NCBI GenBank assembly: GCA_029204225.1
Contig: CM055109.1
Location: 46,624,966-46,688,965, forward strand
Direction of reading: 5' to 3'
DNA: 64,000 nt
DNA from: Diphasiastrum complanatum
Taxonomy: Eukaryota; Streptophyta; Lycopodiopsida; Lycopodiales; Lycopodiaceae
Shown here: positions 49,169 to 62,700 of the stretch, one piece after another
Position numbering within the stretch: the first letter of the stretch is position 1
Layout: every line of letters starts with the position of its first letter
Notes under the pieces: model-generated
What the model was told of the DNA's origin: nothing
What the model saw: the letters and a program-made list of their open reading frames with translations, nothing else
Database searches by the model: none
Translations under genes and position numbers: made by a program

Positions 49169-52100
49169 TATATGTCATTATCTGACAGATGCCTCCAAAA
49201 TCCGCATATGTTACTCACACATATAATTGAGAATCTTGTAACTCAGCTACTAGGAAATAACATATCTAGGAAATCTCTGAAGTGAATAATTCCACGTCAC
49301 AAGTTTTCCAACCACCATACTTTTACCCACAAAATTTCTTCAACCAATCAACCTACTTCAAAAACCAAGATTAGGATGACTTATACAGACATCTTTGGAT
49401 ATGAGATTAAGATTAAACCTTTATTCCTCTGATCCAATCCATAACTAAATGGTACTTGGTAACCAATCAGTGAATCTTAATTTAATCTTTACCACTACTT
49501 CTCTTATTCATCAATATCTCGTAGCTCAAAACCCCCCAAAACTACTCTAGTTCTAGATTTTTCAAAACAATCACTAGAGGTTTCCTCTATTCCACCGAAT
49601 AGTTCCACCATTCGCACACAAACTGGATTCCACAAAAGAAATCTATGCAACTGGTTGATCCCATGAAAGTCTTATTCCTATCATTTTCTTCTCCCCCTTT
49701 TAAAAGAAATTCCATAATTTTGATTAAAAAATTCTCAAGAGACAACATATAAGATATCAAAGATTCGAAAAAATCAATAATGAGTATCCAATACTATTAC
49801 AAACCGGACTTTTTTCTTAAAATCATAAAATATCTTATCACGAGTGATAGAAACATTACTCTCAATAATCAACTATCAAATAGAGATAATTAAGTGGCTC
49901 GGGAAGTCTAAATTCCACTTAATCAATTGAAAACATCAATTGATCCTGAGCTATATTCACAAATTGAAATGGAAGTATGAATTCATATAACTTTAACAGT
50001 CTCTAAGAACCTAGTTCTACACTGGAAGGAATTATATGAATCTCAATCCAATTGTCTCGTATTTAAGAAATTTCTAAAAAGTAGAGGTTTAAATCAAAAG
50101 AGAAATAGCTTTTCGGGGTTTCCGATTTGGAATTTATGAGATACCATTGAGGGATCCGGATCTATATCTCATACCCTCTCCAAATACCCTAAACAAGTTT
50201 AACTAATGGTTTCAATTGTTAGCATTACTAATAATGTAAATCCTAACCATTGGTCTACAGATCATTCTCGCACAAGAATTCCCTCTTTGAAATCACCGAT
50301 GTCCCATACCATCAATTTTCTCCCAAGAAAGTTCTTTGCTTTTTTAGATCTGAACAACAGAAAATCAAAAAGATTATCTGACCATCTTATAACCAAAGAT
50401 AGGATCAGATCTTCAAAAAAGATCTTAAATTCGCATTATCCGATAACCCAGAGATCTAAAAACTCTATCTGGATTTCCCAATACCAGATATGCACATGTC
50501 TATTCCACCAAGTACTGCAGTACCCCCATATCTGTTCCTAATGGATCGCAATAATCCATTTACAAAATTGTGATTTAACAATAATTTGTACATGGCTTTA
50601 CTGTCACATAAACAACCCACCTAGTTGGTACTAACTTTCACCGAATTCCTACCATCTAAGAGTTCCAACTCATAGGAATAAGGCTCTTTACGGTACAAAT
50701 GTGGACCAAGTGTCATTCTCGTTCCATGTCACAATTTTAAATAACAAATAGGTCAACTCATGGACCTATAGATATTCAAAATAAATTCAACTTAATGAAT
50801 TCAAAAAACTGGTGCTATGCAATTTCCATACAAGGATTATTAACCAATCCAAATTACATAGCACAATCACATTTACCCACGTATGTGTCACATTTTCTTC
50901 CTCCCTTAGATTTTTCGGTCACTCGAAAAAAATCATTCGCGAAGGCACTGAAAACTCCTTTGACACTAGTAAATGCTAGGCTGCTACCCTTTTGACTACA
51001 CTAGCTTAAGTATTACTTTGTTAACGTTGCCTGAACTTAATGGAAAATCCATAAAAATTGGATCCCGGTACTCTTTTACGATATTCGATACACAAATTTT
51101 TTATCGAATGTATAGTTACCTCCAAAAATTATGGCCTTTATTCCATTTATTCACTTTAACAAGTATCAAAATCATTTAGGATAAGCCTCTCATTTAGGAT
51201 AAGCCTCTCGGTGCACCACCGAAGTCGAAAAGGAAGAATCTAAAAATATCATTTAACTTAATTAACTAGGAGTAATCCAACTCCAAAGTTAAATCGTTAG
51301 CTAGCATAGTACCAGGAATTTTAATTCCCCTTTCAGAGCACTTGTCTGGAGAAAATTACCTTGAAGAATCAATAATTTATTGACAGTCATCAATCCATGA
51401 TCAATGTAAAAATTACAGCAAATAAGGATCCTAAAACACTTGAAATGATGAGGGAAACAATAGATTATGATTTCATAAGATTAGCACAAGTTGAACCATC
51501 AAAATCCATCAAAAATCTATGCTTGAACCTCACTAAATGGCCCAAATCCTTGAAGAAGGCTTCACACGTGTGAAAGTACGGCCTCCCACAGTCTGAGTAC
51601 TGTACACCAGACCTACATTCATTCCTATAATCATTAGTAATCACAAGTACTCAAACAATTATGAACATAGAGAGCAATTGCACCATTATGAGAGAAAAAA
51701 CATGAAATTGCTTGATTGATTTTGGTGAGATATCATCACCTATATATACATGATCCATCACGGTTTTGGGCAGGTATGAGTAGCCCTAAACCTATTCCTA
51801 ATGCTAATTTTGGTGGATCTTTCATCCCTACCAAGTTAGGGTTGGAATCTTGGAGATCCCTCAACAATGCAAGAATTACCAAAAATAGCTCCTATTTTTT
51901 CTCCCTTGTATCTAAGCATAATTTGGACTCATTCCAAAGGTTCTAACACTTAGGTCTACTTGAGAACATCCTTATGAATGGAATCCTATGCTATTTGGCA
52001 CGTGTGACAAGCCACATTACAAGTCATATGACCAAAACTAGTCAAGCTAGAATTGTGAATTTTTAACATCAAACACATAGACATTACAGTTAGGATAATA

Positions 52101-52531
52101 AAGTCATCTTCCAATATTCACCCAGTTAAGTTTGGGAGAATCGGTAATTCCATTCTCAATAACGGATTTAGTTAGATTTTTCCGAAATCTTCATCCTAAA
52201 TCAATACAAAGCTTCACCTTTGGTTACCTATCATTAGGCTTAGCCATTTTTTCGAGCGATTACAAGAAGAGAAATTAAGAGTAGCCAGTGAATAAATATC
52301 CACCCGCAAGCAAAAAGCTCCTCATGCATGCAAACCCTTAAAGGCCAAACCAAAAGCAACAAGGCTAACAAAGTCCCCATAAGGTTTTAAAAAAAGAAAA
52401 CAAAAAGAAAAGACTAGGGTTGGGTTCCGACCACTTCTTCTTTCCTCTGAGCCGCCATACCCACAAAATCAGAGATGCAGGCAGTCGCACCATCGAGAGA
52501 GGGATTCAAGCACACCCGCGAGAGAGAGATT
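49169..52531. other. AT-rich decayed repeat DNA, no genes
   Basis: Starts with the right target duplication TATAT. Open frames here (such as 50206-50541, plus) have no recognisable domains. At 51561-51574 the palindrome TTCACACGTGTGAA recurs, with a TATA-like TATATATAGG (minus) about 175 bp to its right. The palindrome-to-TATA spacing in the intact copia LTR is similar, so 51400-52090 may be an old related LTR. Confidence 0.4.
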
Positions 52532-52825
52532 TCAAGCACGTTGTTCGTCAAGAATAGAGGAGCTTGGACCTTCAATAGGAATAGTCGACTGCGGAACTGG
52601 AAAGTTCAAAGCATCAGGAGAATCTGATAGGTCGGCTACATGGGAACTGCCCTTTCCTTTGAGGTCTTGAAACTGATCTTCAATGAAGATGACATCCCGG
52701 CTAGTGAATATCTTCGACTCGATGGGATCGAACAACTTGTAGGCTTGATCTGAAGTAGTGTAGCTGATGAAAACACACTTGATACTCTGGAAGTCGAGCT
52801 TCTTCGTAACTCCCTTCATATTGAT
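52532..52825 (-). pseudogene. Ty1/copia integrase C-terminal relic
   Basis: The frame gives KKLDFQSIKCVFISYTTSDQ then AYKLFDPIESKIFTSRDVIF, the well-known block at the end of copia integrase, followed by an acidic/serine linker to about 52532. It has no neighbours from the same element. It lies 0.75 kb upstream of the PTB start, on the opposite strand. Confidence 0.75.
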
Positions 52826-53515
52826 CCAAATTACATGAAGTTTGTTTTTACTCTGTTGCCCATTAAAAACTTTTTACCAAGTTTTGACAAAGACAAAATG
52901 ACCAAGAAAGGATGCAAATAGAACTTGTAATGAGTAACATTAAAACTCACCAAATAAATATGAACTTAACCTACTCTTTATCTCTTGTTTATGCGTGAAA
53001 GTGCAAGCATGCCCTAGATTTCCCCCAGCCCTATGTGAAAATCTTTCGATTGGTTTTTTGTGCATAAATTCGTCTGACACATGGTGAATCCTCATTAGTG
53101 CGGGATCAATCTCTTAGTCCATGACCATACGCAACTTCGTAAGAGCATGTCCCCATGGACATGAAACGCGGATTGGGGAATCGGTTCACAATTCAGGAGG
53201 AGCTGAGGGCATTGAGAGGGTGAGTAGAAGGGCTCTCCGAAGCCATTCCAACGGAGCAAGCTTCACGGGGACAAATCTTTCGATGGATGGATGGAATCAC
53301 TCTTTCCCAACTGGCCATGGGGCATGGCTCTAAAGCCAAGAGGGCTCTAGGGCAAAAATGAGATCACCCAAGCCTTTTTACATTCATTATCCATATAGAA
53401 GCGGCCCTCTTTGTTTCTTCTCTCCCGTTTTTTGTTGTTGTTGTTGTTCTTCTTCTTATTAAAGGAAAAAAGGACTAAAGGAGGCAAAACGAATTGATCT
53501 CCAAGAGCAAGGAAC

Positions 53516-53554
<39 letters not shown>

Positions 53555-53580
53555 CGCGAGTGAGAGGGAGAGGGAGAGAG
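52826..53580 (+). promoter_or_regulatory. PTB upstream region and 5' UTR
   Basis: The sequence just before the PTB ATG includes a (GA) array at 53518-53552 and further GA-rich sequence up to the start codon, typical of plant 5' UTRs. An upstream in-frame extension (from about 53494) would encode only an Arg-Glu run and is unlikely to be used. The transcription start is not determinable here. Confidence 0.45.
53518..53552. repeat. (GA)n microsatellite in the PTB 5' leader
   Basis: 35 bp of pure GA dinucleotide, ending 28 bp before the start codon. Confidence 0.95.
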
Positions 53581-53766
53581 ATGAGTTCTACCGGATCTCA
53601 GCCGCAGTTTAGATACACGCAAACCCCTTCCAAGGTGCTGCATGTGAGGAATCTGCCATGGGAGTGCACGGAGGAGGAGCTTTTCGAGCTTTGCAAGCCC
53701 TTTGGGAAGGTGGTTAACACCAAGGTTAACGTGGGGGCTAACCGCAACCAAGCCTTTGTGGAGTTT
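53581..53766 (+). CDS. PTB-like: PTB exon 1
   Basis: Residues 1-62, the N-terminus and most of RRM1: [20 protein letters not shown] to [13 protein letters not shown]. Donor GTAAGT at 53767. Confidence 0.92.
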
Positions 53767-56700
53767 GTAAGTAGCGTTCTTCTGCAGAATCTTTTTTTAT
53801 TTATTTGTGTGGCTCTGTAAGCAATCATCCCTAACCCTAACTGCCACAAGTTTGTGTGGCTGCATCGTAACAAAGGTTTAAACAACCATTTTGCTTAGTT
53901 CATTTAGGGATCTCGAGAGGTTCTAATTATGTGGGCTTGATATTACTGTTCTCGCTCACGTTGCGCTCTGATCTGTTCGGGTTCAAGGATTTAGGTCAGG
54001 GCTTTTTCTCCAGTGAATTTGAAGCATGGAAGAGTTGCGTGTAGCTCTGTTATTTTATTATTGACGTATTTTTTTGGGTATTATATTCTTATCTTTTATG
54101 GCTTCTCTCAATAGAAACCCTTTCTGGTTTTTGTATGGTGGCCAGTCCCGGCCCAAGGGTTTCCAGAGTTTGAGACTCTGGGCCCTAGGGTGCTAAGAGC
54201 CCATTGTGGCTTTCCTATGATGTTGAACGCCGTCTCCACTACAGTCCCATCCGATTTTGTCAAGATTTTTCTGGTGATCATAATGCATTAGTTCTCCAGT
54301 CTTATAGGATCTCTAAGTAATTGTTGGGGTGGATCTTTATAGTTTACGAAGAGCCAGGGAAACAGTGGACAATGGTCTAGTTCAATAGGAGTTTTAAATA
54401 CACTCAGCAACTTAGACTTCAAAGACTTCAATGCCACAAAGACGTATGGTCTTTAGTTGTTCACATGGCTTCATTCACTATCTAATGTTTGAAAAACGTC
54501 AGTTATAACAAGTGAAGGTGATTGTAGAAAACAGTTACCCTGAAAGTGTCCTCTTGAGCAACATGGTATGAAAATAAGATGGTGTATGAACAAAAGATAA
54601 GGTGCTGTATGTAGTGATGAATGGAAAGTCTCCACTTTGGACTTAAGTGATAAGGCTGAGACTGCGTTTTGCAAAATGATAGACCATATAAATTCACGAT
54701 ACAAAAATTCACTTAGTGATTTCGTTAATCATGACTCTAATTTAATTTCTCTAATTTATTTTTTATTGGCTGATCTAGAATTGGTTCAAATAAAAGAATT
54801 GAGTGGTTCTGAACAGGCAAGAAACATCTCAACTATGACCAATGTAGCAGGTAAAAATTTCATTGCCCAACTCTGAAGGGATAAGTTAACAAAAACAGAC
54901 ATCAACACATTCACCATAGTGTAGCTGAAATAATTTCTCCACAAAAGAAAATATAATATGTTGTCACACTCTGTTTCTACATAACCTCTCAACTGAGATA
55001 GTGGACTCTAATTCAATGACTTGTATTTCCCCTTATCAAGAGTAGAAATTTAGGCATATAAACATAGTTTAAAGAGAAAATTTGTTTGAAAATACTTAAT
55101 TTGCGTACAATAATGAAGGGCAGTCAAGATCCACCCTAATATCTAGTTTCTTGTTAGCACTTTCCAATACATGTCATGTGACCGTTGCACATATGCGCTT
55201 AAGCATTATGGTTACAATCCAAGTACACAAAAAGACATTTTTGTGATTTTCCTCACATAAACTGGGTCAATTCCTTTATGTGATTCTTACAAGCACTCGT
55301 TTTGATCAACAACCATCTGCAGCACAAAGTCCTCTATTCAACCATCGTTTCCTTTTTGAATCATTCTTGAAAGTATGCCCATGCTGTGCTTCTTTTCTCA
55401 ACTGGTACACTTTTGTGGTACAGATTGTAGTGCACTTTGTTGTCACTCATGCGTGTCGCGTGTGGCTCTCCTTTACATTTGTGGTGCTTCTTATTGCCTT
55501 TGATGTCTAAATGTAACTTTTTCTGACTTGTTTCCATCCTTGATTTGTATAGGTTGAACAAACATTTTTTATGTACTATCTTTTAATGTTGTACTTGTAG
55601 TTTCTACCTGCTATCCCTGTCACATGTGTGAAGAATCCCTTCACATGTTTTGCTGTCCTTGCAACCCTTTTCACATGCGTGAAGATATTTGTCTTCCTTT
55701 TCGTTTGTGTTTGTTCTTTTTCACCTGATGTTTCCAATTATGGACTACGCAAGTAATGCCTTTGCAACCTGCTGCTTTCCATGTGTGTGTGATAGTACTG
55801 TCCTGACTGCGCTTCACACAGGTGGCTTTCCTTTAACCGTGTGAACTTGAATACCTGTTTATGCATGACTTTTGGTTTGTTCTTCTGTATTTTATCTTGT
55901 AATTTCATAAGTTACACCATATGCTTTATCTTGAGCCATCCGTATGACCTGTCCTCTTTGCACCTGTCGTTATTTTGATTAGCCACAAATCTTGTATCAT
56001 GATTGCTCTATTATCTGAACAATTCCTCCCAAATCTTTGCTATGTGTCTCTCACATTTGCAGACTTGGATGCTCATAGTAAATGTATTTCTTGGCTTTGC
56101 TCCTTAGTGCTAGCCTTCATCATGACCGAATCTGCCCTTCACCTGCGGAGAAGTGGTATGTTGGCTGTTGTACAATTTTTTTAAAGCTAATGCGGACAAA
56201 TGTTTGTGTGACATGTTCCTAATCTAGGGTGCCAATGATGCCAATAGGGATGTTGTAGCATTTGGTGGTGTCTTCACGATTTTTCTTGATCTTGCCATCT
56301 CTTTTTCTAGTACACCTGTCATGCTTAATGGTACGAGCCATAGTTATCGTTTTGTTCGTATCATTGTGTCAATTACTCTTGTATTTCGAAGTTCTTGACT
56401 TATGGGTTCCATACCCCCTCCGTTGATATAAGCTCTCGCACAAGATTACTTTTCCTTTTGTGAACCTAATCCCTAGGGTTTCCTCATGCTTGACAAATTT
56501 TTCATGCACAATTCTTGCAAATTTACACATAGGGCCCAGGGGGTTCATTAACCACCTGCGATTAGCATGAACTTCACGATAAAACACATGTTTAGGGTTT
56601 TGTAACATTCTTTGCACTTGTGATGCTTCTGCTCAACAACTTTGGCACATCCGTCTTACTTTTTTGTGCACAAACCACAGTCTTGATACGATTTTAAGGT

Positions 56701-59700
56701 TTCCTTCACACTTTACAAGAGGGAATTTCTCACCTGTTGTATGCACAAATTTTGAGGGAACCTCTTACATCAAGTGCAAGAAATGGCTAGATACTCTAAT
56801 TTCTTGAAAGAGCTTCTATGTGACTATCATATGCACCTAGGAGCGCTTATTTGTTTGATACCATGTGATTCTGATGCTAGGTGGTTGTTATGTTGATTAG
56901 CGTTACGTAAGTGTAGCCCATGATTGCATAAGATCCATAAAAAAAAGATCATTGAAAGAGTGAATGCCTCACCTCGAACCATACTTACCAGGGAACATGG
57001 GAACGTGGCTGTTTAGACGTGCCATGCGTTCCCAGCGTTCTCTTGTTGGGAACGTGACCAGGGAATGCGTTCCCAAGGAATGGAAACATGATTGGGAACA
57101 CGTTCTCTGGTCACAGTTTCTGCAAAGACTAAAAAGCAAGATAAATGGAGGAGGAAGCTTTGGGAACGTGATTGGGAATGTCTTCCCTGGTCACAATTTC
57201 TGCTAAGACCTAAAACAATATAGATGAGATAGGATTGTTTATATTATGTGTAATTTCAATATACAAAATTCTACAAATTTCAAATTTATTATGTTGACGT
57301 GGCTTTCCCGTTCCTGTTCCCATTTTTTCAGGGATGTTTTTGTTCTGTTCCCGTGCTCGTTTCCGTTCCCCGGTAACTATGCCTCGAACTTTGGGGATCT
57401 CTTACCTCAAGTACAACAAATGGCTAGAGACCCTAATTTCTTGAGAGGAACATTTATGCAATTATCACAGGAACCCAGGAACATTTATTGCTCTGATACC
57501 ACGGGTATTTGTTGCTAGTGGGGGGCATGTCACGCATGCAAACTTGAAAACTGGTTAGGGTTACATAAGCATAGCACATGATTGCATATGATCTAGGTTC
57601 TATCCTATACCTTAGTGATCGGGGATAGCCATGACTCCGCATGTGTAAGATTGTCTCAAAGGACCTTCCACTTTGTTCTCTCAATCATTCTATATTCTAC
57701 ATATGTTAGGAGGTGTTTATACCTCAGCTTGGAAGTCTTAAAGCTATGTGTACGGAGGTGCTGCTTCGGTTTAAAATTTTTGTCTTGAAAAGGCAAAACA
57801 GATTTCAAACGACTGTTGGAAAAGATAATAGAGAGATTAGAACATAGAAGTTAGGAGAGAGGAGATAAGAGAGTGGGAGGGTGAAGAGAATGGAGTTGCT
57901 AAAATGCTAGTTTATGTAATGAGACTCATCGTGACATCAATAGTAATCAGTTGACCACTCTGATTGCTTCTTGTCTAGTGTTTATATACCCGTCACTGAC
58001 AGCTGGTGGTCATCCTCAATCTGCATCTGCTAGAGGGGTTTATCAAGCTGCTAGTTGCGAGAGACATTTAAGTCATCTTTGGTAGATGCCTAGCCTGATT
58101 TTCGGTCAACACTGTATTTCATAATCTGTCCATCCAAGGTCATTTTTGTCCATAATTGGACCTACAAAAGGAAATTCAATATTTTGGACAGATTGTTAGC
58201 AAAGGCCATGAATCTAACTTCTCCAGTTGGCATCCATATTTGTGCAGTTTCCAAGTTTTTGGGTGCATATTTCATCCAATCTATGGAACAAAAAGTTTGT
58301 TCTTCTTTTGCACACTTGAGCTTTTTAATTGGCCTCTATGTTTTTGCAAAATAATTCAAAATTCTCATTACAGTAAGTTAAATTTTTTTTGCTCTGAAAG
58401 GAAGCAGATATGTTTTGTTTTTGCTGCTTAGAGGACAAAGTGATTTGTTAATTGAAGGATATGCAGTCCAGCACTTTATGTATTAAATGTTTTTTTAATG
58501 ATGTTCTGGCTTTCATGATACACTCAGTTCACAAACATCTGATGTTCAAACTGCAGAATGATCTTAATCAGGCAATTGCGATGGTGTCATACTACGCATC
58601 CTCTTCTGAACCGGCACAAGTTCGTGGCAAAACTGTGTATGTCCAGTATTCTAACAGACAAGAAGTCGTAAACAATAAAAGCTCTGGTGATGTGGAAAGT
58701 AATGTTCTTCTTGTGACTATAGAGGGCGTGGAAGCTGGTGATGTGAGCATTGATGTCTTGCACTTGGTAAGTTACCAAACAGTTTAGTCTGATGGAAGCT
58801 TGCAAGCCATGTCAAGCTTCCAGTTCTTTATGCTATTTGCTTAGCATAAATAGGAAAAGATAATCTGTGCTCTAAAAATTATTCTTCAAACAATGAGAAG
58901 CTGGTTGGTCTTTGGCATCCTCTCTATTGTCGTAAATTTAATGGGCGTCTGTTTGGTGCATGGTTTGGATGGTTGACTCAAAGTGGCATGAATTTCGCCA
59001 GTCCATTGACGATCGGTTCCACGATGGCAGCCTGCTGAATGGGAGAATTCGTATGTGTGTTTGTCTCCCATCCTTTCATCTAACTCTGACTTTCAAAACA
59101 CCTACTCTTCCATCCCAACCTCTTAACATTCAGATTGATGGAGTCATCTGACTAGTTCTCCCTCTCAAACCTCTAAAGGACCTACTTGTTTCAAAGTGAT
59201 AGACCTTAGTTTCAAAGATTCTCATTGTTAGCAGTAATTTATCGTACATGATGAGCTAGAGTTAGTCTATGACGATCAGCCTTGAAAGGTTCACTGGTTA
59301 CTTCTGAAATGCACACTTACCATTTACTTTTCCTTACATTGTTCTTGGTATCAAACTTGCTGTGGCTATCTAATGCTAAGATCTATGGTAAATGAAATTC
59401 TTTGAAGTGCCTAAGCAAAGTAGAGTATAAGGTGGCTGCCATATGGATGAAGTTCCTAATCGTATAGTCATTGAGTGCTGGCTATCTCGTCAATTAACGA
59501 CCATGATTCTAGATTGGTAGCTATCTTATAGATTGTATGCTAGTATCACAAGTGGATCCGATGTGCTCTTAGTACTGAGCACTTCTGTGCTATAGACAAG
59601 CCATGCACATAGAAAGACCTTTATCTCAGATATAAATACAAGATTCTTTGTAGTGGATGGGCTGTGTTTCTTAAAATGCATGGCCAATTTAATTGGGTTA

Positions 59701-62700
59701 CCCTAATTTTGCTTGATCCAAAACCATGGGCATTAGGAAATATTATGGCCACACAAATGAATATACCAAATTTAGATGCTTTCACTTAGATCATATGGGT
59801 TTCTTAATGAATGGAACTATTTTTTTCATATGTTTACTTGATTTTGTTGCCTCTAGGCAAGGCAAGCAAAAAAAGCCATTAGTGGTGTGTCTTATTACAG
59901 GATAATAATGCTATGATAAATCCTAGTTGAAGTATGATTTGCACCGAACCTGAGTAAACTTATCTTGAAACCTGCAGGTTTTTTCAGCCTTTGGCTTTGT
60001 GCACAAAATTGCAACTTTCGAGAAAACTGCTGGCTTTCAGGTCCCTACCCATTGACAATCGTAAAAGCATTTATGTGACAGTAAGATTAAGTTAATGATG
60101 TGCAACTATTGCACTTACTACTCTCTAAGCTGTTTTCTATGCAAATGATTCTATAGGCGCTTGTACAATTCAGTGATTCTACTACAGCGTCCTCGGCACG
60201 ATCTGCACTTGATGGACGAAGCATACCGAGGTGAAAAAGTGAACTTAGTTGTCACTGTTGCATAGTAGGTCAGCAGATGCTAATTCCCCATTTTGAATTT
60301 TATGGAGAAATATGCATGTAAGTAGGTTTTTTGTTATTGGTTTTAAGTTATTTTTGCAATTTCATTAGGTATCTACTTCCAGAACATGTGGAAACATGCC
60401 ATTTGCGGATCTCCTTCTCTGCCCATACTGATCTCAATGTGAAATTCCAGAGTCATCGGAGCAGGTGAAATCATGTACTGCCATTTGATTTTTTCTTCAG
60501 CAGTTTAATTGAGTCTTATTATTGCTATGATGTGTCCCTGAGCCCACTGAATGCATTTCCACGTTGTATATAAGTTTTTCTCTTTGCATAAATCACCTCC
60601 CTATTCTCTTCTCATACTCAAAGGTCTGACTTGTTTTGAGTGATGATAAGTTTTAGAAATTGTTTGGTTTGTTTAATATGTCGTATTGCTTAAAGGTGAA
60701 GAGTGATAAAGAAGCCAAAGTGCTTGCTTAAGGTTTATTTGAGACGCAGCCACCATAAGTGAAATGCTCTTTTTTAATGCCTTTGGAGACTGCAGAGTTT
60801 TCATAATCTTCAGTCCGTATAAAGAAAGACACAGATCATGCTCCAACTACCTTTATGACCCTGATGACCAGTGTCCTCAGACCATACTTAGGCAAGTTTG
60901 TAGTCATATTTTTAGATGACATCCTCATGTATAGTAAGATGAGAAAGGAGCATCTTAAACACCTCAGAAAGGTGTTACGACTACTCAGAAAGCATAAGCT
61001 TTATGCTAAGAAGCCGAAGTGTGAATTCTTCGTTGAAGAAATAGCTTATTTGGTCACATTATCTCGGCAGATGGGATTAAAATGGACCCCAGCAAGGTTA
61101 AGGCCATACTCAATTGGCCGAGACCTCGGAGTATTTCAAACCTACAAGTCTTTCTAGGCTTGTCAGGATATTACAGAGGATTTATCAAGGAATATGCTCA
61201 GATAATGAAAAGGAGCTCTTTTCTATAGTACATGCCCTTAATACTTGGAGGCAGCCAACTTTGAGATCCTGACTGACCATGAAAGCCTTAGGTACCTTTG
61301 CAATCAGCTTGAGCTTAGAGGTCGGAAAGCTCGTTGGCTGAGTTAATGCAAGAGTTTGATATGTCTATCATCAGATATAGACGAGGCAAGTTCAATACGG
61401 TAGCAGATGCTTGAGTCCTTGAAGGGGAAGTGTCAGCATGATGCTTACTTCTCTACCATCTGGAGGTCAGTCCAGAGCAGACAGTTTCAGACTTTAGAAC
61501 CAGTTCCCGGGGCTGGTGCCGGTTCATCCAAGCAAAGGGCAGACCGCAGTGGTTGAGGGTCAGTTTTCTCAAGGATTTAAATGGAAACAGTATTTTATTT
61601 AGGATGAGTACTTGCTCTATTGAGATAGAGTATGTGTCCCTAGTTCAGAGGATTATAGGCAATAGGTCCTATATGAGTGTCATGACAGTCCTAGCGCGGG
61701 GCACCCAGGCATTCAAAAGACATATGAGCTTCTTCGGAGGCAATTCTTCTGGCCCAGCATGAGAAAGGACGTTCAGCAGTATGGCTTTTCCTCTTTGGAA
61801 AGCGAATCAAGCTGTGTCTCCAGTTCCTCGATTCTGGTTGCTGACCAATGTGCCTCGGGGTATAGAAGAGTCAAGACTATCTGATAGTCAATTTTTATTG
61901 TGGTTCACCTCTTTTCAAGTGACAGTGATAGCTCTCAACTTCCAGAGCTGAGAGGAAGATGAAAATCATGAAAAAGCAAAAACAATGTAAGCAGGCAGGT
62001 TAGGTGAAAATAAGTATTGTGAAGATCCGAAACCAACACTCTAGGTGCATGGATTGTGCATGTGGAAACTTATTTGGAGGATAGTGGCTAAGAAAAACAA
62101 TCAAGAAGCTGCCAAGACTTGGAAGAAGAGCCCATTCTATTAGTAAGTCTTAAAAAAAATAGATTTTAATTCAACTGTGATGTCTTATGGCAAAAAGCAG
62201 AAAAAGCTGTTTTGGGTTGTGATTTGTTTGGGGAAGTGATCTTGAAAAGTTCAGACTTTAAAGTTCTTCTGGGTTCAGACATCATATCTACTATCTAGTA
62301 TGGAATAGACATAGACGAGCCAAGAACTTTGAAGGACGGCAACACCTTCGTTTTCAATGTACAGAGAGGCTCTCTACAAGGACGTGGGGAGATAAGTATT
62401 CTCATAAGTTCAAAAAAAAAATGGAAAGAGTATGCTAACTAAGCCAATGGTAAGAGCAGCAATGAGCAATAAACATAAATGGAAGAAGGAAAACTGGGGT
62501 AGATGTCTCACTAGAGCAAAAAGAGTTATTTCCATAAGTCAAGCAAGTGTTTTGGACGTGGAGAGAAGGCCACTTGTTCTACTGGTATTTCCTCAAGCCA
62601 AAGGAAGTGGCAGACCATAAAATACTTTAAAGCTTCTGGGGTTATAAAGGCAAAAGTGATGGTGCACATGATAAAAGATTCGAAGGCCCGTGATTTCTTG

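Larger units (their letters stand above)
53767..58556. other. PTB intron 1 with repeats
   Basis: 4.8 kb. It contains a duplicated segment (about 56742-56950 and 57382-57600) with primer-site-like GCTCTGATACCA at 57490-57501, and the MITE at 56980-57381. The rest (53767-56700 and 57600-58556) has no recognisable coding or repeat boundary. Confidence 0.5.

Noticed and set aside
50206-50541. 111-codon plus-strand ORF in AT-rich DNA
   Set aside because: Composition of random AT-rich sequence, no domain, no flanking gene signals.
53494-53580. Earlier start for PTB
   Set aside because: The extension encodes only the GA repeat as Arg-Glu; the ATG at 53581 starts the family-conserved N-terminus.
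53347-53885. Antisense ORFs over PTB exon 1
   Set aside because: Shadows of a conserved RRM exon and the GA repeat; no domain of their own.
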